From Deltaproteobacteria bacterium (GTDB lineage Bacteria > Myxococcota > UBA727 > VGSZ01), in NCBI GenBank assembly GCA_016177705.1, contig JACOUT010000008.1, positions 124,001 through 188,000 on the forward strand: a stretch of 64,000 nucleotides of DNA. Direction: 5' to 3'. The translations under genes and the position numbers were made by a program. Positions 8,108 to 17,769 of this stretch are shown one piece after another. The notes below the pieces were generated by a model. It saw only the letters and a program-made list of their open reading frames with translations. It did not search any database and was not told where the DNA came from. Position 1 is the stretch's first letter. The number at the start of each line of letters is the position of its first letter.

Positions 8108-8389
8108 ATGGCCCGCGCCCGCTCCGGCAAGAACAAGAGGCGAGCTAAGAGGTCTGCGTCCAAGGGGCGCGGCAAGGCGCCGGCGAAGAAGCGCGCCGCG
8201 CGCCGACGTCGTGCGCCGCGCGTCAAGGCGCGAAGCGGCCCGGTGCAGCTCTGGCTGCCGTTGCAGATGCCGCTCGGCTTGCTCGGTGGCCACGCGGTGC
8301 AGCAGCCTGCTGGCGTCGTCGATGAGCCCCTCGCGCTCCAGCCCGCGGTGCCCGACCCGCTCGGCGAGCAGTCGTCGCTGTTCGACTGA
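8108..8389 (+). CDS. Small basic protein with two clamp-binding-like motifs
   Basis: This 93-residue protein has a strongly basic first half (residues 1-42 carry about 23 Lys/Arg in Ala/Lys/Arg-rich repeats, like a histone H1 tail or DNA-binding tail). The second half is neutral to acidic and hydrophobic. Residues 47-52 read QLWLPL and residues 88-92 read QSSLF. They resemble the two forms of the beta sliding-clamp binding motif (QLxLxL and QxxLF). A DNA-associated, clamp-interacting role is an inference. I do not recognise the family. A -10-like box upstream and a clean start suggest it is a real gene. Confidence 0.6.
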   Translation: MARARSGKNKRRAKRSASKGRGKAPAKKRAARRRRAPRVKARSGPVQLWLPLQMPLGLLGGHAVQQPAGVVDEPLALQPAVPDPLGEQSSLFD

Positions 8390-8391
8390 TC

Positions 8392-8423
8392 CGAGGGAAG
8401 GCGGTCGCGCTCCCTCGACCGCC
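8392..8423 (+). promoter_or_regulatory. Two mutually exclusive hairpins in an intergenic gap
   Basis: CGAGGGA (8392-8398) pairs perfectly with TCCCTCG (8411-8417), and GGCGGTC (8400-8406) pairs perfectly with GACCGCC (8417-8423). The arms interleave and share base 8417, so only one full stem can form at a time. The element lies between the basic-protein stop and the next promoter box. It could act as a terminator or attenuator; no T-tract follows. Confidence 0.35.
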
Positions 8424-8432
8424 TGGTAGTAT
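8424..8432 (+). promoter_or_regulatory. Extended -10 promoter box
   Basis: TGGTAGTAT is a good extended -10 (TGn-TAGTAT). It lies 22 bases before ATG 8455, leaving a short leader with a GGGGG Shine-Dalgarno-like run, so this gene is probably not leaderless. Confidence 0.45.
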
Positions 8433-8454
8433 TGGCGGCGGTACGGGGGCGACA

Positions 8455-9174
8455 ATGCTGGCGAGGTGCATTCAATGCTCGTTCGTGAGTGCCCTCGTCG
8501 CCGCGGCGTCGTGCACCAGCACGACGCGCAACGGCTCGACGGGCGCCTGCTACGCGACCGCAGACGACGCGGTTGACGACGTCGCGCTCGAGCGCGACGT
8601 GGCTCACCGCGGCGTGCGCCCGGTGCCCGAGGGCGAACAGATCGTGTCCAGCGACATCAAGGACCATTGTTTGGCGGGCCTGGCGGTCGGCGGCGAGCTG
8701 GTCGATGAGAACGGCATGCATTTCTGGCTCGCGGTCGATGCCATCCTCGGCGGCGACCAGCTGATCCCGGCCGGCATTCTCTCCGTGCTCGATGGCGGCG
8801 AGGTGACGGTCCGCCAAGGGCGCGGTTGGAACTTCAACGACACCGTGACGGTTTCGCAGGGCGAGCAGCCCATCCTCGCGCTGCAGAACGCAGCCATGCT
8901 CGACGGTGATCAGGGCGCGCTGCAGGTCGACGATGCTGGTGCCGATGCGCTGCCGGCGGTCAACTCGTGCGGCAACGTGACCAGCCACGGGCTGCGGTTT
9001 CTCGACGACAACGGTGCTCACGTGGCGGGCAACGGGGGCAGCGTGCAACTCATCGTCGGCGGTGTCGAGTTCCTCGCCTTCAACATCCACAGCGTCGCGA
9101 ACGAGTGGAGGAACTGCACCGACGGTCCCCTGCAGTTCGAGGCGACCTGGGTGGCGTTCGACAACTCGCTGTAG
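8455..9174 (+). CDS. Exported protein, probable lipoprotein, unknown function
   Basis: The product has 239 residues. The N-terminus (MLARCIQCSFVSALVAAASC) looks like a signal sequence with a lipobox ending AASC at residue 20, followed by a Thr/Ser-rich linker. The mature domain is rich in Gly, Asp and Val, with repeated short hydrophobic strands (HFWLAVDAILGG, SVQLIVGGVEFLAF), which suggests an all-beta fold. Cysteines in the mature part (CYATAD, DHCLAG, NSCGN, RNCTD) could form disulfides. No enzyme motif is visible. It is monocistronic and faces the convergent sigma54-activator gene 8 bases away. Confidence 0.7.
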   Translation: MLARCIQCSFVSALVAAASCTSTTRNGSTGACYATADDAVDDVALERDVAHRGVRPVPEGEQIVSSDIKDHCLAGLAVGGELVDENGMHFWLAVDAILGGDQLIPAGILSVLDGGEVTVRQGRGWNFNDTVTVSQGEQPILALQNAAMLDGDQGALQVDDAGADALPAVNSCGNVTSHGLRFLDDNGAHVAGNGGSVQLIVGGVEFLAFNIHSVANEWRNCTDGPLQFEATWVAFDNSL

Positions 9175-9182
9175 CGCGCCGC

Positions 9183-10727
<1,545 letters not shown>

Positions 10728-10775
10728 CGGGCCGCCTTCCAAGCGGCGGGCGTCGCTGGCGGCGAGTCGGACATG

Positions 10776-10784
10776 TGGTAGCTT
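10776..10784 (+). promoter_or_regulatory. Extended -10 box for the divergent cysteine-rich lipoprotein
   Basis: TGGTAGCTT matches TGn-TAnnnT. It ends nine bases before ATG 10794, so the leader would be only a few bases. It lies in the 66-base gap between the activator and the divergent gene. Confidence 0.4.
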
Positions 10785-10793
10785 GCCGCCGAG

Positions 10794-11276
10794 ATGGATC
10801 GTCGTCATCCGGGCTCCTTTGGCGTCGTGCGCGCCCTCGCGGTTGCGCTCGCGGCGCTGCCGCTGTCGGGCTCGGCCTGCTTGGCGCTGCTCGGCGGCGA
10901 CGAGCGCGCCGACTGCGAGGAGGTCTGCGCCAAGGAAGGTGAGTGCGGCATGCGCACCGAGGCCGCATGCCTCGCCTCCCTGTGCGACACCGAGGGCTTC
11001 AAGGTGGTCGACGCCGCGGCCGATGCCCACGACCTCGCGAGCCTCGACGCCAACGACTGCGAGCGCACCGCCGAGGACTGCGCCGCGCTCGTGTTGTGCG
11101 TCTGTCCCGACGCCTGCGCGCGCGTCGACGAGTGCACCGGCGACCCCGACGCCACCTGCCTGAACACCTGCGAGACCCTGATCGAGCAGGATCCCGCCGC
11201 CGGCTTCCAGGAGAACCGATGCAAGATGGAGAGCGCCTGCGCGGATTTGCCTGCCTGCTCCTCTGTGGGGGGCTGA
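10794..11276 (+). CDS. Cysteine-rich lipoprotein
   Basis: The product has 160 residues with 17 cysteines. The signal sequence (about residues 10-29) ends at a lipobox-like GSAC. If that Cys is lipidated, sixteen remain, enough for eight disulfides. Cys pairs are spaced as in small secreted disulfide-rich domains (EEVCAKEGEC, LCVCPDAC, CLNTC). It is acidic and has no catalytic motif. It is divergent from the sigma54 activator. Its last 58 bases overlap the next gene in a different frame, which ties the two genes together in one transcript. I do not recognise the family. Confidence 0.72.
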   Translation: MDRRHPGSFGVVRALAVALAALPLSGSACLALLGGDERADCEEVCAKEGECGMRTEAACLASLCDTEGFKVVDAAADAHDLASLDANDCERTAEDCAALVLCVCPDACARVDECTGDPDATCLNTCETLIEQDPAAGFQENRCKMESACADLPACSSVGG

Positions 11277-12055
11277 TCGGCCTGGCGGCGCCGGCGCGCG
11301 CCATGAGCGAGGAGCTTGTCGAGGGCGAGCTGGAGCAGCCCGCAGCGCCCGACGGCGCCAAGCCGGTGTTCCTCGTCACCGACGTGGTGGTGGGCGAGGG
11401 CCTCGGCATCGACAAGGACGCCGCGCGCGACGTGCTGGCGAACCGCTTCGGCCGGCTGAAGGACAAGATCGAGGTGCGCAGCCTCTCCGAGGTGAAGAGC
11501 ACCCTCGACCGCGCCGCCATGGCGCAGATGCTCGGCACCACCGAGAGCGACGGCGACCTCGCCAAGATCGGCGAGTACGTGGTGGTCGACCGCATCGTCT
11601 TTGGCCGCATCGCGCAGGTCGCGGGCGTCACCGAGGTGCAGGTCAAGATCTTCAACACCAAGGACGGCGTCACCGAGGCCGGCTACTCGCGCCGCCTCAA
11701 GGCGGGCGCGCCGCCACAGCTCGTGCTCACGCTGCTCGACTCCTTGGCCGACAGCCTGCTCGCCTTCGCCGTCGACGCCTACACCGACGCCGCGCCCGAC
11801 GCGAAGTTCCTCGCGCTCAAGGACAAGAAGCTGACACCGCGCCAGACGGCGGTCGCCGCGTCGCCCTGGTCGATGCTCGGTGTCGTCGGTGGCGTGGTGG
11901 CGGGCGCCGGCGTGGGCGTCGGCGCGCTCGGTGGCCACGTGCTCGCCAATACCGGCGAGGGCGACCCCACCACGGGCCTCATCATCCTCGGCGTCGGTGC
12001 CGGCGCCACGCTCGTCGGCACCGGCCTGGTCGTCGCCGACGGGCTCACCGAGTAG
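11219..12055 (+). CDS. Exported membrane protein of unknown function
   Basis: The product has 278 residues. The signal peptide is about residues 8-28 (FACLLLCGGLIGLAAPARA). The mature region (VFLVTDVVVGEGLGIDKDAA onward, to about residue 185) alternates strands and helices and has phrases such as EYVVVDRIVFGRIAQV, which recall the nucleotide-free Rossmann-like domains of TolB-N/CsgG-type envelope proteins; this is a weak resemblance. Two Gly-rich hydrophobic segments near the C-terminus (about 216-240 and 250-270) could span the membrane. ATG 11219 follows CAGGAGAACC, a good ribosome site inside the upstream gene. It is probably cotranscribed with the cysteine-rich lipoprotein. Confidence 0.75.
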   Translation: MQDGERLRGFACLLLCGGLIGLAAPARAMSEELVEGELEQPAAPDGAKPVFLVTDVVVGEGLGIDKDAARDVLANRFGRLKDKIEVRSLSEVKSTLDRAAMAQMLGTTESDGDLAKIGEYVVVDRIVFGRIAQVAGVTEVQVKIFNTKDGVTEAGYSRRLKAGAPPQLVLTLLDSLADSLLAFAVDAYTDAAPDAKFLALKDKKLTPRQTAVAASPWSMLGVVGGVVAGAGVGVGALGGHVLANTGEGDPTTGLIILGVGAGATLVGTGLVVADGLTE

Positions 12056-12102
12056 CGCGGCGCTTCGGTCGCTTCCCCGAAGGCCGGCGCGTCGCCACAG
12101 GT

Positions 12103-13035
12103 TCACAGCGACAGCTCCATGCCCTCCTGGGCGATGGTGGTCTGCGAGAAGCGCGCGCGCGCGCGCGACGCCAGACGGTCCATGAAGGCGTCGTCGTGGT
12201 TGGGATCGTGGTGGAACAGGCAGAGCGAGCGCACCTTGGCCTGCTCGGCGAGGGCGGCGCCCATCTCGAAGGTCGAGTGGCCCCAGCCGCGCCGCGAGAA
12301 GGTGCCTTTGCCCTCGTACTCCTCTGGCGTGTACATGGCGTCGAACACCAGCAGGTCGGCGCCGCGCGACAGCTCGACGAGGCCGTCGAACACGGCGCCG
12401 TCGGTGCCCTCGGCCAGCTCGAGGTCGGTGGCGTAGACCACCGCGTGGCCGTCGTGCTCGACGCGCCAGGCGACGCAGCCGTTCGGGTGATCGACGCCGA
12501 CGTGGCGCACGATGATGGGCGCGCTCGACGCCGGCAGCGTGATGCGCTCGCCGTAGGGCACGTCGAAGAAGCGCAGGTCGGCGCGCATGGCGTCGAGGCC
12601 GACCGGGAAGTTCGGCGCGTTCATCTGAGCCGCCATGGCGGCGCGCACGCCCTTGGCGTCTGCCACGGGCGGACCGTCCGACAACGTCGCCATCGGGATC
12701 TCGATGGTCTGCGGGTGGCCGCCGGGGTCGAGCTCGGACTGCACGCCGTAGACGTCGAGGCGGTTGCCGGGACCAAAGGCCGGGCCGAAGAACGGGAAGC
12801 CCTGGATGTGGTCCCAGTGCAGGTGCGAGAAGAACAGGTGCGCGCGCACGCCCCCAGACGCGACACCCGCGCCGAGATCGGCGCCCAGGCGGCGAATGCC
12901 GGTGCCAGCGTCGAAGATCAGCGTCTCGCCGCCGGCCTGCACGGCGACGCACGAGGTGTTGCCGCCGTAGCGGCGCGTCTCGTCGCCGGCCGTCGCAATG
13001 GAACCACGAACACCGTAGAACTTGACCTTGATCAC
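12103..13035 (-). CDS. Metallo-beta-lactamase-fold hydrolase
   Basis: The product has 310 residues. The fold is clear: KVKFYGVRGSIA at the start, LIFDAGTGIR near residue 40, then the metal motif HLHWDH at residues 71-76. A later conserved Asp (VVYATDLE) and a His near the C-terminus (LFHHDPNHDD) complete the likely di-metal site. Close relatives are annotated as cAMP phosphodiesterase-like or RNase Z-like proteins, often linked to two-component systems; the substrate here cannot be assigned. GTG 13035 was chosen because AGGAGG stands five bases upstream. It has no signal peptide, so it should be cytoplasmic. Confidence 0.88.
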   Translation of the reverse strand: MIKVKFYGVRGSIATAGDETRRYGGNTSCVAVQAGGETLIFDAGTGIRRLGADLGAGVASGGVRAHLFFSHLHWDHIQGFPFFGPAFGPGNRLDVYGVQSELDPGGHPQTIEIPMATLSDGPPVADAKGVRAAMAAQMNAPNFPVGLDAMRADLRFFDVPYGERITLPASSAPIIVRHVGVDHPNGCVAWRVEHDGHAVVYATDLELAEGTDGAVFDGLVELSRGADLLVFDAMYTPEEYEGKGTFSRRGWGHSTFEMGAALAEQAKVRSLCLFHHDPNHDDAFMDRLASRARARFSQTTIAQEGMELSL

Positions 13036-13180
13036 GTCGTCCTCCTGCCTGGGCACGAGGGGAGATGCGACTGCCGTGCCGAGCACGAAGGGTCAGTAGT
13101 TTCAGGCGGTTAGGGCAGCAGGTCGGCGCCTGGTGCTCTCCCGTGGAGCGGCGCTGCGCCGATCCGATCCAGAGTCGGTC

Positions 13181-14272
13181 ATGGCCCGCCCTGCCACAGA
13201 AACGCGCCGCGCGCTGCAGCCGCTCTGGTCAGCGCTCGACACCCACCTCGGCCCCCGCCTGGCCACAGGCGCCGTGCTGTGCGTGAGCGGCGGCAGCGAC
13301 TCGCGCGCGCTGCTCGAGTGCGCGGCGCGTTGGCCGGGGCGCTTTGGCGGCGAGCTGGTGGTCGCGTCGGTCGATCACGGCACCCGCCTGGAGGCCGCCG
13401 GCGAGGCGCGCGCGGTGGCGGCCCGCGCCGGCGCGCTCGCGCTCCCTTCGCACGTCGTCGTGGTGGCGCCTGGCGGCGCCTCGGAGCACGCGCTGCGCGA
13501 GGCCCGCTACCGGGCGCTGACCTCGCTGGCGCACCGCCTTGGCCTTGGCTGCCTGGTGGTGGCGCACCACGCCGATGACGTCGCCGAGGGCGCGGTGCTC
13601 TCCTGGCTCGGCGCCGGCGGCGGCCCGGGCGGCGCCGCGCCGCCTCGCGTCGCCGACCTCGACGGCGTCGCCGTCGTTCGCCCCTTCCTGCACCTGCCGC
13701 GCGCCGCGCTGCGCGCCGCGCTGTCGGCCATCGGTGCGCTCGATTGGTGCACCGACCCCGACGCCAGCTCCGAACGCGCGCGCGTGCGGGCGCTGCTCGC
13801 AGAGGTCGGCCGCGGGCGCGCGCTCGGACCGTCACTCGCGAGCGCCGCCCAGCGCCGTCGCGAGGACGAGGAGGTGCTGACGGCGGCGGCGGCGGCGCTC
13901 ATCGAGGAGCACAGCGGGTACCTCGAGGTGCCCGGGCGCGCGCCGCCTGCGCTGGTTCGCCGCGCCCTCGAGGTGGCCGTCCGCCGCACCGGGTGCAAAG
14001 ACCCACGCCGCGCAGGCCCTGGGGTGGCCGTGGCGCTCCACCTGCTCGGCCGTGGCCGGGCAGGGCGTGTGGATCTGGTGGGGGCGCGCCTCGAGGTCAC
14101 TGGCGAGGGCAGGGTGCTGGTCCACCACGACGGAGCAGTTGCCGGCGCCCCGGTGCCAACGCATGCTGTCGGGGTCAGCCCGCTTGCCGTGGCGCCCGCC
14201 ATGCGTACCTTTGTTGGAAGCCCCCGGTCAGACGCGCCAGACGAGCCACGAAAGTCGGACGAGCAGCCATGA
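13181..14272 (+). CDS. tilS: tRNA(Ile)-lysidine synthase
   Basis: The 363-residue enzyme converts cytidine 34 of tRNA-Ile(CAU) to lysidine using ATP, so that it reads AUA codons. The ATP PP-loop is SGGSDS at residues 36-41. Further motifs are VASVDHG, a HALREARYRAL helix and VVAHHADDVAEG, all typical of TilS. The C-terminal domain is weakly conserved. ATG 13181 is preferred over GTG 13133, because the extra residues lack conservation signals. The stop overlaps the ftsH start as ATGA. A tilS-ftsH neighbourhood is common in bacteria. Confidence 0.88.
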   Translation: MARPATETRRALQPLWSALDTHLGPRLATGAVLCVSGGSDSRALLECAARWPGRFGGELVVASVDHGTRLEAAGEARAVAARAGALALPSHVVVVAPGGASEHALREARYRALTSLAHRLGLGCLVVAHHADDVAEGAVLSWLGAGGGPGGAAPPRVADLDGVAVVRPFLHLPRAALRAALSAIGALDWCTDPDASSERARVRALLAEVGRGRALGPSLASAAQRRREDEEVLTAAAAALIEEHSGYLEVPGRAPPALVRRALEVAVRRTGCKDPRRAGPGVAVALHLLGRGRAGRVDLVGARLEVTGEGRVLVHHDGAVAGAPVPTHAVGVSPLAVAPAMRTFVGSPRSDAPDEPRKSDEQP

Positions 14273-16242
14273 AACAGCACCACAAGACCCTCCTCGTCTG
14301 GCTCGTGTTCCTGCTGATCGTGCTCGGCATCTGGACCGCCTTCAAGAGCGCGGGCGAGCACCAGGACCAGGCCAAGTTCGCCGAGTTGGTCGGCGCCATC
14401 GAGAAGGGCGAGGTGCGCGAGGTGCGCATCCAGGAGACCGCCAAGGGCGTGGTCTTCGAGGGCGCCTACAAGGCCGGCGGCAAGTTCACCACGCTCGGGG
14501 TGCTCGACGAGGGCGTGCGCAAGGACCTGCAGACCGCGTTCAAGACGCACGGCACCACCTACGTCATCGAGCCGCGCGAGGCGGGCACGGTCTGGATCGT
14601 GCTGATCCAGCTCCTGCCGCTCGCCCTCATCTTCTTGGTGCTGCTGTTCCTGATGCGCCAGATCCAAGCGGGCGGCGGCAAGGCGATGAGCTTCGGCAAG
14701 AGCCGCGCGCGCTTGATGAACGAGAGCCAGAACAAGGTCACCTTCGCCGACGTCGCGGGTGTCGACGAGAGCAAGCAGGAGCTCGAGGAGATCGTCCAGT
14801 TCTTGAAGGACCCGAAGAAGTTCACGCGCCTGGGAGGCCGCATCCCCAAGGGCGTGCTGCTGATGGGTTCGCCCGGCACCGGCAAGACGCTGCTCGCCAA
14901 GGCGATCGCCGGCGAGGCGGGCGTGCCGTTCTTCTCCATCGCGGGCTCCGACTTCGTCGAGATGTTCGTCGGCGTGGGCGCCAGCCGCGTGCGCGACCTG
15001 TTCGAGCAGGGCAAGAAGAGCGCGCCCTGCATCATCTTCATCGACGAGATCGACGCAGTCGGCCGCCACCGCGGCGCCGGCATGGGCGGCGGCCACGACG
15101 AGCGCGAGCAGACGCTCAACCAGCTGCTGGTCGAGATGGACGGCTTCGAGAGCAACGAGGGCGTCATCATCATCGCCGCCACCAACCGGCCCGACGTGCT
15201 CGACCCGGCCATCCTGCGCCCGGGCCGCTTCGATCGCCGCATCGTGGTGCCGCGCCCCGACGTGACGGGCCGCGAGCAGATCTTCCGTGTCCACCTGCGC
15301 AAGGTGCCGGTCGGCGCCGACGTCGACGTCGAGGTGCTGGCGCGCATGACGCCCGGCATGGCCGGCGCCGACATCGAGAACATGGTCAACGAGGCGGCGC
15401 TGATCGCCGCGCGCAGAGACGGCTCCAAGGTCGCCATGGTCGACTTCGAGTCCGCGCGCGACAAGATCCTGATGGGCACCGAGCGGCGCAGCATGGTGAT
15501 GAGCCAGCGCGACCTCGAGACCACCGCCTACCACGAGGCGGGCCACGCGCTGGTCGGCGAGCTGCTCCTCGAGGCCGACCCGGACGCCGAGCACCGTGGC
15601 GACGTCGACCCGATCCACAAGGTCACCATCATCCCGCGCGGCGGCGCGCTCGGGCTCACCTCGTGGCTGCCCGACGACAGAAAGACCATGTCGAAGAGCT
15701 ACGCCGAGAACCGCGTGGCCATGGCCATGGGCGGGCGCATCGCCGAGGAGATCGTCTTCGGCGAGTGGAACACCGGCGCCGCCAACGACATCGACCAGGC
15801 CACCGAGATCGCGCGCCGCATGGTGTGCGAGTGGGGCATGAGCCAGAAGATGGGCCCGCTCGCGTTCGGCCGCAAAGAGGGCGAGGTCTTTCTCGGCCGC
15901 GACTTCACCAGCACGCAGCAGAACTACTCGGACCAGACCGCGGTCGACATCGACGACGAAGTGCGCCGCATCGTCACCGACCAGTACGCGCGCGCCAAGA
16001 AGCTGATCGAGTCGCGCCTGGAGACGCTCAAGGATATGGCGCGGGCGCTGCTCGAGTACGAGACGCTCGACAAGAAGGACGTCGAGACCTTGATGCGCGG
16101 TGGCTCGCTCACTCGCACCAAGCCCTCGGTGCGCATCAAGACGCGCGAGCAGCTCGAGGACGAGCGCAAGGCCAAGGACGCTGCCGGCCCATCGCCGGGC
16201 GGGATCCTCGGCGCGCCCATGCCCGAGCCCGGCGGCGCGTAG
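14269..16242 (+). CDS. ftsH: ATP-dependent zinc metalloprotease FtsH
   Basis: This 657-residue inner-membrane protease degrades misfolded membrane proteins and short-lived regulators. Two membrane helices (about 8-27 and 105-125) flank a small periplasmic domain. The AAA+ module has Walker A GSPGTGKT (about 200-207), the pore motif [11 protein letters not shown], Walker [12 protein letters not shown] and the second region of homology [20 protein letters not shown]. The zinc site is HEAGH at 422-426, with a third ligand Asp in the N-terminal part of the M41 domain. The tail is Pro/Gly-rich. Length and order are standard. Confidence 0.97.
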   Translation: MKQHHKTLLVWLVFLLIVLGIWTAFKSAGEHQDQAKFAELVGAIEKGEVREVRIQETAKGVVFEGAYKAGGKFTTLGVLDEGVRKDLQTAFKTHGTTYVIEPREAGTVWIVLIQLLPLALIFLVLLFLMRQIQAGGGKAMSFGKSRARLMNESQNKVTFADVAGVDESKQELEEIVQFLKDPKKFTRLGGRIPKGVLLMGSPGTGKTLLAKAIAGEAGVPFFSIAGSDFVEMFVGVGASRVRDLFEQGKKSAPCIIFIDEIDAVGRHRGAGMGGGHDEREQTLNQLLVEMDGFESNEGVIIIAATNRPDVLDPAILRPGRFDRRIVVPRPDVTGREQIFRVHLRKVPVGADVDVEVLARMTPGMAGADIENMVNEAALIAARRDGSKVAMVDFESARDKILMGTERRSMVMSQRDLETTAYHEAGHALVGELLLEADPDAEHRGDVDPIHKVTIIPRGGALGLTSWLPDDRKTMSKSYAENRVAMAMGGRIAEEIVFGEWNTGAANDIDQATEIARRMVCEWGMSQKMGPLAFGRKEGEVFLGRDFTSTQQNYSDQTAVDIDDEVRRIVTDQYARAKKLIESRLETLKDMARALLEYETLDKKDVETLMRGGSLTRTKPSVRIKTREQLEDERKAKDAAGPSPGGILGAPMPEPGGA

Positions 16243-16257
16243 CACGCCGCGCGGACG

Positions 16258-16266
16258 TGCTATCCC
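16258..16266 (+). promoter_or_regulatory. Extended -10-like box before der, probably leaderless
   Basis: TGCTATCCC lies in the 30-base gap after ftsH and ends six bases before the GTG of der. No Shine-Dalgarno sequence is present. The identical nonamer precedes the cytochrome gene at 52893 with the same spacing. Confidence 0.55.
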
Positions 16267-16272
16267 GGCTGC

Positions 16273-17769
16273 GTGCGCACGCCCGTCTTCGCCATCGTCG
16301 GTCGCCCCAACGTGGGCAAGAGCACGCTGTTCAACCGGCTGGCGGGCCGTCCCATCGCCATCGTCGAGGACGTGCCGGGGGTGACGCGCGATCGCATCTA
16401 CGCCAAGACCGACGTCGACACCGGCGAGGGGCTCGGCCGCGTCATCATCATCGACACCGGCGGCCTCGGCTTCGGCAAGGCCGACGACGAGGAGGTGTTG
16501 ACCAAGGAGATGTTGCCGGGCGTGCGTGAGCAGACCCAGCTCGCCATCGACGAGGCCGACGTCATCTTCCAGGTGGTGGACGCGCGCGCCGGCGTCACCA
16601 GCGACGATCTCGAGGTCGCGCGGCTGTTGCGCAAGAGCGGCCGCCCGGTGGTGGTCGCCGCCAACAAGATGGACTCGCCCGCGCAGGTCGGGCTCGACGG
16701 CGAGCTGCACCGGCTCGGCATCGGCGACGTCGTGCCCATCTCGTCGGCGCACGGCCGCGGCATCGGCGAGCTGCTCGACGCCGCCGTGGCCAAGCTCGAC
16801 GACGAGCTGAAGGCCGCCGCGCGCGTGGCCGCGCTCGCCGAGGAGGAGCCGGCGCTCGAGCCGGGCGCCGTCGACGAGGCGCTCGACGCCGCCGAGGCCG
16901 ACGCCGAAGGCGAGGCGCTGGCGCCGGCGCCGGCCGAGAGCAAGCTGCCCGAGGTGCTGAAGGTCGCCATCGTCGGACGCCCGAACGCCGGCAAGTCGAG
17001 CCTGCTCAATCGGCTGCTCGCCGAGGAGCGCCACCTGGTCTCGCCCATCCCGGGCACCACCATGGACGCGGTCGACTCGTTCCTCGACTACGGCGGGCAC
17101 CGCTTCCGCCTGATCGACACCGCCGGCATCCGGCGCAAGCGCAGCATCGGGCGACAGGTGGAGCGCTTCGCGGTGGTGAGCGCGCTCAAGGCCATGGATC
17201 GGGCCGATCTGGTGCTGCTGCTCGTCGACGCCAAGGAGGGCATGGCAGAGCAGGATCTCAAGATCGCGTCCTTCGCCGACGACAAGGGCAAGGCCGTCGT
17301 GTTGGTGGTCAACAAGTGGGATCTGGCGCGCGCCAACGACCTCGAGGCCGAGAAGGTGGCCGACGACATCCGTCGGCAGATGTCGTTCCTCGCGCATGCG
17401 CCCATCCGCTTCGTTTCGGCCAAGACCGGCAAGCGCGTGTTCGACGTGCTCGACACCGTGGTGGCGCTCGCCGCGAAGCACTTCCTGCGCGTCGGCACCG
17501 GCGAGGTCAACCGCGCGCTCAAGGCGGCGACCGAGGCGCACCAACCGCCCGTGCACCGCGGCCGGCGCACCAAGATCCTCTACGGCGCGCAGGTCAAGGT
17601 AGCGCCCGCCACCTTCGTCCTCGCCGCCAACGACCCCGAGGGCTTCCACTTCTCCTATCGCCGCTACCTGACCAACGCCTTGCGCGAACACTTCGGCTTC
17701 GACGGCGCGCCCATCCGCATCTTCTTCCGCGCTCGCAAGAAGAAGGGCCGCCGCAAGGGGCGCGGCTGA
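16273..17769 (+). CDS. der: Ribosome-assembly GTPase Der (EngA)
   Basis: The product has 498 residues and the tandem GTPase layout unique to Der. G1 of domain 1 is GRPNVGKST (about 9-17), with DTGG and NKMD. Domain 2 has GRPNAGKSS (about 236-244), DTAG and NKWD. The KH-like C-terminal domain (from about 415) ends in a basic tail (ARKKKGRRKGRG). Between the two G domains lies an unusually long acidic, Ala/Glu-rich linker (about 185-225). It binds 50S precursors. The GTG start is the only one fitting the family N-terminus. The stop overlaps the next start in TGATG. Confidence 0.95.
   Translation: MRTPVFAIVGRPNVGKSTLFNRLAGRPIAIVEDVPGVTRDRIYAKTDVDTGEGLGRVIIIDTGGLGFGKADDEEVLTKEMLPGVREQTQLAIDEADVIFQVVDARAGVTSDDLEVARLLRKSGRPVVVAANKMDSPAQVGLDGELHRLGIGDVVPISSAHGRGIGELLDAAVAKLDDELKAAARVAALAEEEPALEPGAVDEALDAAEADAEGEALAPAPAESKLPEVLKVAIVGRPNAGKSSLLNRLLAEERHLVSPIPGTTMDAVDSFLDYGGHRFRLIDTAGIRRKRSIGRQVERFAVVSALKAMDRADLVLLLVDAKEGMAEQDLKIASFADDKGKAVVLVVNKWDLARANDLEAEKVADDIRRQMSFLAHAPIRFVSAKTGKRVFDVLDTVVALAAKHFLRVGTGEVNRALKAATEAHQPPVHRGRRTKILYGAQVKVAPATFVLAANDPEGFHFSYRRYLTNALREHFGFDGAPIRIFFRARKKKGRRKGRG

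Noticed and set aside
5261-8455. A 1064-codon minus-strand frame opposite the CapK-like, tmk and folP genes
   Set aside because: Same artefact: low-complexity His/Arg/Ala translation, no start signal, and the plus strand carries clear family motifs.
10728-10808. ATG 10808 as start of the sigma54 activator
   Set aside because: It would add 27 residues and overlap the divergent lipoprotein start; ATG 10727 has a GGAAGG ribosome site and fits the gap.
12063-12082. CTTCGG/CCGAAG inverted repeat as a terminator between convergent genes
   Set aside because: Stem of only six base pairs with an eight-base loop and no T-tract; too weak to call.
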